20,909 bases of DNA from Chloroflexota bacterium (lineage in GTDB: Bacteria; Chloroflexota; UBA6077), in assembly GCA_021845945.1 (NCBI GenBank), contig JAJZRD010000040.1, positions 1-20,909 of the forward strand. Direction: 5' to 3'. The position numbers and the translations under genes were made by a program. The notes under the pieces were generated by a model that was not told where the DNA came from, ran no database searches, and saw nothing but the letters and a program-made list of their open reading frames with translations. Every line of letters starts with the position of its first letter. Position 1 is the stretch's first letter. This document shows, one piece after another, positions 15,562 through 20,909 of this stretch.

Positions 15562-16929
15562 TTATCGCTCTATCTGCCTGGCGGTGTGGCGCCCGTGCCC
15601 TGCCTCGCCAATGAACTCACCGTTCCGCACCACCACCTGGCCTCTGGATACGGTGGTCCGTGGCCATCCCTTCAGTTGCAGACCGGCATAGGGTGAGTAG
15701 TCGGCCCGCGACCCAAGCCTGGAGGGATCAACGACCCGTTCCTCGTCGAGGTTGCACACCACCAGGTCTGCGTCCGAGCCGACCAGCAGCGTACCCTTCC
15801 GCGGATACAGGCCGAAGACCTGCGCGGCATTGGTGGACGTGAGGCGGGCAATCCGTTCCAGTGGTAGGCCGCGACGGTGGTAGCCCTCGCTCAGCAGTAT
15901 CGGGAGCATCGTCGCGGAGCCCGGGAAACTGCCCTTCGCCTTCCACAGGTCGCCGGACTTCAACTCGCGATCCCACGCGATGTGATCGGTGCCAACGGTA
16001 TCGATGGTCCCGTCGATCAGGCCGCCCCACAGCACATCCTGGTCGGCAACCGTCCGCAGCGGTGGGTTCACCTTGCCCATGATGCCCAGTGGCGAGTCAA
16101 CGGACAGCATCAGGTACTGGGGACAGGTTTCGAGCCTCATCCCCGGCATTTGAGCCTTCTGCCGCCGCGCCTCTCGCAGTCCCTCGGCCGAGGAGATGTG
16201 AACGACGTACAACGGACATCCAGCACGCGAGGCAAAGAATGCGGCTCGGCTGATGCTTTCAGCCTCCGCCACGGCCGGGCGGGCATCCGCATAGGCGGCC
16301 AGGTCTTGCCGCCCTGATTTCTTGACCTGCGGCTGGATCCGGGCAATCAGGGCGCCGTTCTCGGCATGAACGCACACCACGCCGCCCGGCAACTCAGCGA
16401 CCCCACGAACGAGTGCTTCCAGCAGCGCATCGTCCGCCTCCGCAGCGCCTGCCTCGTGGGCAAGCTCGCCGTAGTAGTAGGTGAAGAATTTGAAGCTGGA
16501 CACGCCGAGCTCCGTGGCGTAGCGGGTCAACTCGGCTATGTTTCGCCACTCGGTGATGGCCAGAGAGATGGTGAAGTCGACACAGGCCAACTCACCCCAC
16601 GTACGCTGAATCTGGGGCACTGCCTCGAGGAAGTTGGCGGGCCGACGCAAGTAGCTGTTGACCGTCGTGATACCGCCCAGCGCCGCCGAGCGCGTCTCCG
16701 TGAAGACGTCATCGGGCGCCCCGTAAGAGAGGTGCACGTGGGGATCGAACAGCCCTGGCAGCACCACCGCGCCGGCAACGTCGATGGTCTCCCGCCCTAA
16801 GGCGGGCATACCCGGAGCGAGATGAGCGGCTATCCGTCCGTTGCTGATACCAAGGTCGATCGACGTAATCCCGACTTCGGGAAGCACGACACTGCCACCG
16901 CGGATCAACAGATCAAATGAGCTTATCAT
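15562..16929 (-). CDS. Cyclic amidohydrolase, hydantoinase/dihydropyrimidinase family
   Basis: A 455-residue TIM-barrel metal hydrolase that should open a cyclic amide ring. All binuclear metal ligands are present: HxH in DPHVHL (H64, H66), carboxylated lysine K147 in SSFKFFTYY, H188 (CVHAEN), H244 (VVHISS) and D315 (GTDHIAWD). Y151 matches the substrate-contact tyrosine of hydantoinases, and TCPQYL (268-273) is typical of hydantoinase/allantoinase. Length is normal. The ATG at 16929 has GAGGG only one base away, so the start is less sure; 17031 is an upstream alternative. Last gene of the minus-strand cluster; 167 bp after the isochorismatase-like gene. Could act on hydantoins, imides, allantoin or dihydropyrimidines. 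Confidence 0.87.
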   Translation of the reverse strand: MISSFDLLIRGGSVVLPEVGITSIDLGISNGRIAAHLAPGMPALGRETIDVAGAVVLPGLFDPHVHLSYGAPDDVFTETRSAALGGITTVNSYLRRPANFLEAVPQIQRTWGELACVDFTISLAITEWRNIAELTRYATELGVSSFKFFTYYYGELAHEAGAAEADDALLEALVRGVAELPGGVVCVHAENGALIARIQPQVKKSGRQDLAAYADARPAVAEAESISRAAFFASRAGCPLYVVHISSAEGLREARRQKAQMPGMRLETCPQYLMLSVDSPLGIMGKVNPPLRTVADQDVLWGGLIDGTIDTVGTDHIAWDRELKSGDLWKAKGSFPGSATMLPILLSEGYHRRGLPLERIARLTSTNAAQVFGLYPRKGTLLVGSDADLVVCNLDEERVVDPSRLGSRADYSPYAGLQLKGWPRTTVSRGQVVVRNGEFIGEAGHGRHTARQIER

Positions 16930-17096
16930 GCCCTCATCGGGCTTGTTCCCACTGTCCAAGTCAGCGACCTCCCGAAGTAGTTGCGACCTCAAACGAGCGA
17001 AAGTGATGGATACTGGTAGCTGATTGCGCAAGCACGAACCTTGGGGATATCCAGCGAGAGCTTCGCCCCGAACCCCACACCCTTCGTCCCTCTTGC

Positions 17097-17807
17097 CTAG
17101 TGGGCACGCAGCGGAAGCTCCTCTAGATACTTCAGTACCTCGTCGACCGGGATCACGTCCGCATACTTGGAGTTCATGTCAAACAGGTTGACGGCGTGGC
17201 TCGTCTCGCCCCGGTCGAAGGTGCAGTCATCGACAACGATGGTCTTGAAGTTGTAGGAGAAAGAGTCCACGCAGGTAGCCCGAATGCAGCCGCTGGTTGT
17301 GCAGCCCGTGAGGATCACCGTGTCCACATCCAACAGGTTCAGCTGGCTCATGAGCGGGGTACCGAAGAAAGCTGAGGGCTTCCGCTTGGAGATAAAGAAG
17401 TCCTCCGGCTTGGGAGCTACCTCTGCCACGATCTCCGTCGCGTGGGTGCCCTCGACCACTGTCTTCTCGCCGCCGCGATAGTTCTTGGCCGCGTACATCC
17501 CGTGATCACGCAGATCTGACCGCCTCTCGGCGACCGTATAGAAGATGGGAACGCCCTTCTCTCGCGCGGCCGGCAGCAACCGCTCCAGACGGTGAACCAC
17601 ATCCCAGCCCCACTCGCCACACGAGGTGCGATACTTCTTGATCGACTCAAGAATGGGCTCAGGCTTGTCGCCCACGAAGTTGTAGTGAACGTCGATCACT
17701 AGGATGGCCGGGCGAGTGCCGAAGCCGCCCCGGCGGCCATAACCACCGGCTGCATATACGGCTTTATCGCGCTCGCTGATGATGTCGTCCCAGATGCGTT
17801 TGTCCAT
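17097..17807 (-). CDS. Isochorismatase-fold cysteine amidohydrolase (N-carbamoylsarcosine amidase-like)
   Basis: A 236-residue hydrolase of the isochorismatase superfamily. The catalytic triad is visible: D39 (LVIDVHYNF), a lysine in SKRKPSAFFGT (K141 by the family spacing K-x3-S) and the nucleophile C174 in the loop GCTTSGCIRAT. The N-terminus RIWDDIISERDKAVYAAGGYG and the final DRGETSHAVNLFDM are typical of the N-carbamoylsarcosine amidase / maleamate amidase branch, which cleave linear amides or ureides. The start at 17807 fits that N-terminus and has GGAG 9 nt ahead; an ATG at 17822 with no ribosome site is the alternative. It lies 86 bp downstream of the solute-binding protein gene. Confidence 0.87.
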   Translation of the reverse strand: MDKRIWDDIISERDKAVYAAGGYGRRGGFGTRPAILVIDVHYNFVGDKPEPILESIKKYRTSCGEWGWDVVHRLERLLPAAREKGVPIFYTVAERRSDLRDHGMYAAKNYRGGEKTVVEGTHATEIVAEVAPKPEDFFISKRKPSAFFGTPLMSQLNLLDVDTVILTGCTTSGCIRATCVDSFSYNFKTIVVDDCTFDRGETSHAVNLFDMNSKYADVIPVDEVLKYLEELPLRAH

Positions 17808-17893
17808 CTCCATCTTCTCCATGCTCTGTCTCGGGTGTGAAAACTGCTTACTAGTCGTTCGTGGCTGGTCCGGCACCGATGCCTGCACGCCGG

Positions 17894-19003
17894 TTACTGC
17901 TGGGTCGTCTTGGCCCGCTCGATCAGGGGGCGAACCTCATTCTCGTACTTGGTCCAGTAGGCGTCGTACTCGGATGGCCCCATGTAGTCAGCGTCCATGG
18001 CCGCCTCAGCGGTCTTGCTCCGGAAGTCCTTGTTCTCCGTGGCCTTCTTGATCGCAGTGGACAGTACGTCCACTATCTCCTTCGGAGTGCCAGCGGGAGC
18101 GGACAGACCGATGGAGTACGTGTTGTACACCTCGTATCCCTGGGCCTGGAAGGTCTTGACGTCCGGGAGAGCGGAGTTCTGCCGCATTCCCGTAGTCGCG
18201 AGTATCCGCAACGATCCGCTCCTGTAGAGGGGGATGATGTCTAGGGCACCGCAGCCGACATCGATGTGGCCGCCGAGCACGGCTGCGGTCACATCCGCGT
18301 TGCCACCGAAATGAACGTAGGCGAACCGGCCACCGGAGACCTCCTCCAGTCGGAGCGGCGTCAGATGGGTATTGCCAAGGATCCCACTGGTGCCAATCTT
18401 GATCTTGTTGGGATTGGCTTTCCCCGCCTCCACCAGATCCTTGAGCGTCTTGTAGGGGCTGTCGGACTTAACGAAAAGAGCATTCTCAGTTGACACGAAG
18501 TTCGCCACCGGCTGGAAGTCTTTGCGGGTGTAGCTGGCCTTCCGTTCTGGATCGAGGTAGGTCACGAAGATGCTAGCAAATGGGGTGAGGCCCAGGGTGT
18601 AACCATCCGGTTTCGACCTCACCAACTCGGTCGCACCCACCTGGGTGGACGCACCGGGCTTGTTCACGATCTGCACTGGAGTCCCCAGTTCCTTCTCGAG
18701 GGCCGGGGCCAGCAATCGAGTGGCAACATCGGCACCGCCCCCCGCTGAGAAGGGCACGATGATGGTGACGGCCTTGCCCTTGGCGGGGAAGTCCACCTGC
18801 TTCGCGGATGTCGACACTACCGTTGGCCGAGCAGCCGCTGCGTTGGTGGGCTCGGTCAGTGCCTTGGTCGGCGCCGCCGCGGCCTTCGCTGGGGCAGCCG
18901 GAGCCTGGGTGGAAGTAGGAACAGTAGCAGTTTGGGAACAACCGCTGATCACCAGAGCAGCCAAGACGACGACGGGCGCCAGATGGGTAAAGGAAGCTTT
19001 CAT
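17894..19003 (-). CDS. TctC/Bug-type solute-binding lipoprotein
   Basis: A 369-residue extracytoplasmic binding protein of the tripartite tricarboxylate transporter family. The signal peptide ends in a lipobox, LVISGC (C22); a 45-residue Ala/Pro/Thr linker follows. The fold starts with VTIIVPFSAGGGADVATRLLAPALEKELG and VNKPGAS, then SKPDGYTLG, and the middle signature HFGGNADVTAAVLGGHIDV. These proteins bind carboxylates and related acids, sometimes amides. GGAGAG lies about 6 nt before the ATG. The membrane partners TctA and TctB are not in the window. It leads the amidase and hydantoinase genes, so its ligand may be their substrate. Confidence 0.92.
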   Translation of the reverse strand: MKASFTHLAPVVVLAALVISGCSQTATVPTSTQAPAAPAKAAAAPTKALTEPTNAAAARPTVVSTSAKQVDFPAKGKAVTIIVPFSAGGGADVATRLLAPALEKELGTPVQIVNKPGASTQVGATELVRSKPDGYTLGLTPFASIFVTYLDPERKASYTRKDFQPVANFVSTENALFVKSDSPYKTLKDLVEAGKANPNKIKIGTSGILGNTHLTPLRLEEVSGGRFAYVHFGGNADVTAAVLGGHIDVGCGALDIIPLYRSGSLRILATTGMRQNSALPDVKTFQAQGYEVYNTYSIGLSAPAGTPKEIVDVLSTAIKKATENKDFRSKTAEAAMDADYMGPSEYDAYWTKYENEVRPLIERAKTTQQ

Positions 19004-19268
19004 GTCCTCTCTCCTCTGCCAGATCGTTTGGTACTACTTCAATCTCGACGGGCTACCAGGGTTCCACGCAGACAGTTCTCTGGCTTTGCGAGCCTTCCGC
19101 TCACCACACAACAGCCTGGGCTCTGCGGCCGTCTTGATCCACCCCACGGGTCGAGAGCCCAATGGTTCAACTCTGCCGATGCACCTCCGTGATCTACCTT
19201 GCCAGCATTGCGAGCAAGGACTCAGATGACTGAATAACCAGTTATTGAGACCACTTCAGAGAAGCCTG
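19004..19268 (-). promoter_or_regulatory. Control region ahead of the tctC-like gene, with a palindrome
   Basis: This 265-bp gap separates the LeuD-like gene from the binding-protein gene, both on the minus strand. It holds the perfect inverted repeat AATAAC-CA-GTTATT (19233-19246), an AT-rich island in GC-rich DNA, which could be a repressor site or part of a terminator for the LeuCD-like pair. No strong -35/-10 pair is visible. Confidence 0.35.
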
Positions 19269-19790
19269 TCATTCTCGCGCCTCTTCGATAGCAGGCAGCT
19301 GGAAGGTACCGTACTTCTTGAAATGCTCGATCAGCCCTCCGTCGTTGAGCAGCTCCACCATCACGGCCGGCAGCGGCGCCACGGCGATGTCGATACCCTT
19401 GTCGAGGTTCCGCACCACGCCGGCGGCCAGGTCGACCTCCAGGGTGTCCCCCTGGTCTATCCCCGTCGTGTCGCACTCGACCACCGGCAGACCCACGTTG
19501 ATGGCGTTGCGGAAGAAGATGCGGGCGAAGCCCACGGCCAGCACGGCGGAGACTCCGGCGTCCCTGATCACTCGAGGCGCCGTCTCACGAGAGGAACCCA
19601 TGCCGAAGTTGCTTCCCGCCACGATGAAGTCCCCCCGCGAGAGCCTGCCGTAGAAGGTGGGATCCAGGTCTTCCAACACATGTTTCGCCAGCTCTTCGGG
19701 GTCCAATATGCGAGACTTGTACTTGCTTGCGATGATGTAGTCGGTGTTGATGTCGTTGCCGAACTTGTGGGCGCGTCCACGTAGCTGCAT
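19269..19790 (-). CDS. LeuD-like small subunit of an aconitase-family hydro-lyase
   Basis: A 173-residue swivel-domain subunit of the 3-isopropylmalate dehydratase/homoaconitase group. FGNDINTDYII (10-20), VAGSNFGMGSSRETAP and FARIFFRNAINVGLP are the family hallmarks; the serine and arginine of GSSRE take part in catalysis. The substrate loop, normally RYL followed by VM (isopropylmalate) or RT (homoaconitate), reads KYKSR here (23-27), so leucine synthesis is doubtful. Candidates are maleate, dimethylmalate, methylated or other short dicarboxylates. The gene starts 6 bp after the LeuC-like stop, with GGGGTG ahead of the ATG, so the two subunits are co-translated. Confidence 0.88.
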   Translation of the reverse strand: MQLRGRAHKFGNDINTDYIIASKYKSRILDPEELAKHVLEDLDPTFYGRLSRGDFIVAGSNFGMGSSRETAPRVIRDAGVSAVLAVGFARIFFRNAINVGLPVVECDTTGIDQGDTLEVDLAAGVVRNLDKGIDIAVAPLPAVMVELLNDGGLIEHFKKYGTFQLPAIEEARE

Positions 19791-19796
19791 CGCAGT

Positions 19797-20909
19797 TCAC
19801 CCCAGATACTTTCTGCAGTCGGCGATCTTCCCCTCGAGAGCCGACGCCGCGACTGTCGCGGGTGAGGCGAGGTACAGGAACGCCTCCGGATTGGCAACCC
19901 TGCCGCGGAAGTTCCTGTTGGCCGTGGTTATCACGCTGTTGCCGTCGGCGGCCACGGCGAAGTTCGCCCCGCCCGAGCAGCCATCGCAGCCCGGCACCCC
20001 CACGATGGCTCCGGCCTCCAGAAGGGTCTGCAGGATGCCCCTCCGCAGCGCCTCCATCTGCACCCTCTTCGACGCCGGCGTCACGTAGAGCCGGACGTCG
20101 GGGTGCACTCGCTTGCCGGCCAGTATCGATGCGGCTACCTCCAGGTCCTCCAGCCGCGAGTTGGTGCAGGCGACGATGTTGGCCTGCTGGATCGGCGTGC
20201 CCAGCGCCTCCTCCACGGGGACCACCTTGTCCACCTGGTGCGGCTTGGCAATCTGCGGCTGCAGCTTCGACACGTCGAACTCGAGCACGTCGGCGAAGTC
20301 GGAGTCGGGATCGGAGAAGACCGGCTCGAAGTGACGGGTGGCGCGCCCCTCCAGCCAAGCCATGGTCTTCTCGTCGGCTTCCATCAGACCGGCCTTGGCC
20401 CCCATCTCGACCGCCATGTTGGAGATGGTGAAGCGCGCGTCCACGCTGAGCTGATCGATCGCCTCGCCCACGTACTCGGCCGACCTGTAGGTCGCCCCAT
20501 CCACCGTGACGGTGCCGATCATGTGGAGCATCAGGTCCTTGGAGTAGACGCCCCTGGGCATTCGCCCGTTGAGGACGAACCGAATGGTCTCCGGCACCTT
20601 GAACCAGAGCTTTCCCGAGATCAGCGCCGCGGCCAGATCGCTGGCCCCAACCCCCGTGGAGAAGACGCCGATCGCACCGTAAGTGCAGGTGTGGGAGTCG
20701 GTGCCGATCACCAGGTCGCCCGGGAGGACGTGGCCTCTCTCCGGCATCAACTGATGGCAGGAGCCCTCACCCGACTCGTAGAGCAGGCATCCCTGTTCCC
20801 GGGCGAAGGCCCGGATCATCTTGTGCAGATTCGCAACGATCGGGGTAGGGGATGAAGGGGCGTGATCTATGACGAGCGCGAACTTCTTGGGATCGAAGAC
20901 CTTCTTGCC
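19797..20909 (-). CDS. LeuC-like large subunit of an aconitase-family hydro-lyase (5' end outside window)
   Basis: An open frame of 370 residues that runs off the right edge; about 60-70 N-terminal residues are missing. DHAPSSPTP and GTDSHTCTYGAIGVFSTGVGAS are aconitase-family substrate and active-site blocks. The three cysteines that hold the [4Fe-4S] cluster are present: one in ACTNSR and two in PGCDGCSGG (usually PGCGxC). With the adjacent small subunit it should hydrate or dehydrate a dicarboxylate. The sequence resembles the LeuC2/HacA/DmdA branch of two-subunit enzymes rather than bacterial LeuC. First visible gene of the minus-strand cluster. Confidence 0.9.
   Translation of the reverse strand, partial: GKKVFDPKKFALVIDHAPSSPTPIVANLHKMIRAFAREQGCLLYESGEGSCHQLMPERGHVLPGDLVIGTDSHTCTYGAIGVFSTGVGASDLAAALISGKLWFKVPETIRFVLNGRMPRGVYSKDLMLHMIGTVTVDGATYRSAEYVGEAIDQLSVDARFTISNMAVEMGAKAGLMEADEKTMAWLEGRATRHFEPVFSDPDSDFADVLEFDVSKLQPQIAKPHQVDKVVPVEEALGTPIQQANIVACTNSRLEDLEVAASILAGKRVHPDVRLYVTPASKRVQMEALRRGILQTLLEAGAIVGVPGCDGCSGGANFAVAADGNSVITTANRNFRGRVANPEAFLYLASPATVAASALEGKIADCRKYLG

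Overview
The window is GC-rich bacterial DNA with short intergenic gaps, many small palindromic repeats, and at least two genes whose start codon sits about 7 nt behind a TATAAT-like box (leaderless transcripts). Three things point, with moderate confidence, to an uncultivated Chloroflexota-type bacterium: heptad and GC-rich dispersed repeats, a secreted protein (10767-11579) of a kind I associate with that phylum, and leaderless promoters. No rRNA or tRNA gene is visible to settle the taxonomy.

Left part (1-8178). A structured, non-coding stretch of unknown identity (about 1-250) ends in a strong hairpin terminator. A 58-residue metal-binding-type protein follows, then a LysE-type exporter, a peroxiredoxin/thioredoxin-fold protein on the opposite strand, a DUF362 protein, an MFS transporter, rubrerythrin, a glyoxalase-fold (VOC) protein, a CrtC/AttH-like lipoprotein and a vapBC-like toxin-antitoxin pair with a palindromic operator. 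Most are single-gene units. Rubrerythrin and the redoxin suggest handling of peroxide or reactive oxygen.

Middle part (8179-15561). An MMPL/RND-type membrane exporter carries an in-frame insertion of intergenic repeat DNA. Next come a secreted protein, a repeat-bearing gap, a small zinc-knuckle protein, a histidine-kinase remnant that joins the first 30 residues of a MEDS sensor domain directly to a HATPase domain, a DEAD-box RNA helicase with a TTG start, and a divergent inositol-monophosphatase-family enzyme. A likely transposase remnant follows.

Right part (15562-20909, all minus strand, read right to left). This is a probable catabolic cluster: LeuC-like and LeuD-like hydro-lyase subunits (the large one cut by the window edge), an orphan TctC/Bug solute-binding lipoprotein, an isochorismatase-fold cysteine amidohydrolase, and a hydantoinase/dihydropyrimidinase-family cyclic amidohydrolase with all metal ligands. 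Together they could take up a cyclic imide, hydantoin or related compound, open the ring, remove the second amide nitrogen and hydrate an unsaturated dicarboxylate (for example maleimide to maleamate to maleate to D-malate). The LeuD-like subunit lacks the usual isopropylmalate specificity-loop residues, which fits a role outside leucine synthesis. This cluster is the best candidate for an undescribed pathway here. The substrate is inference.
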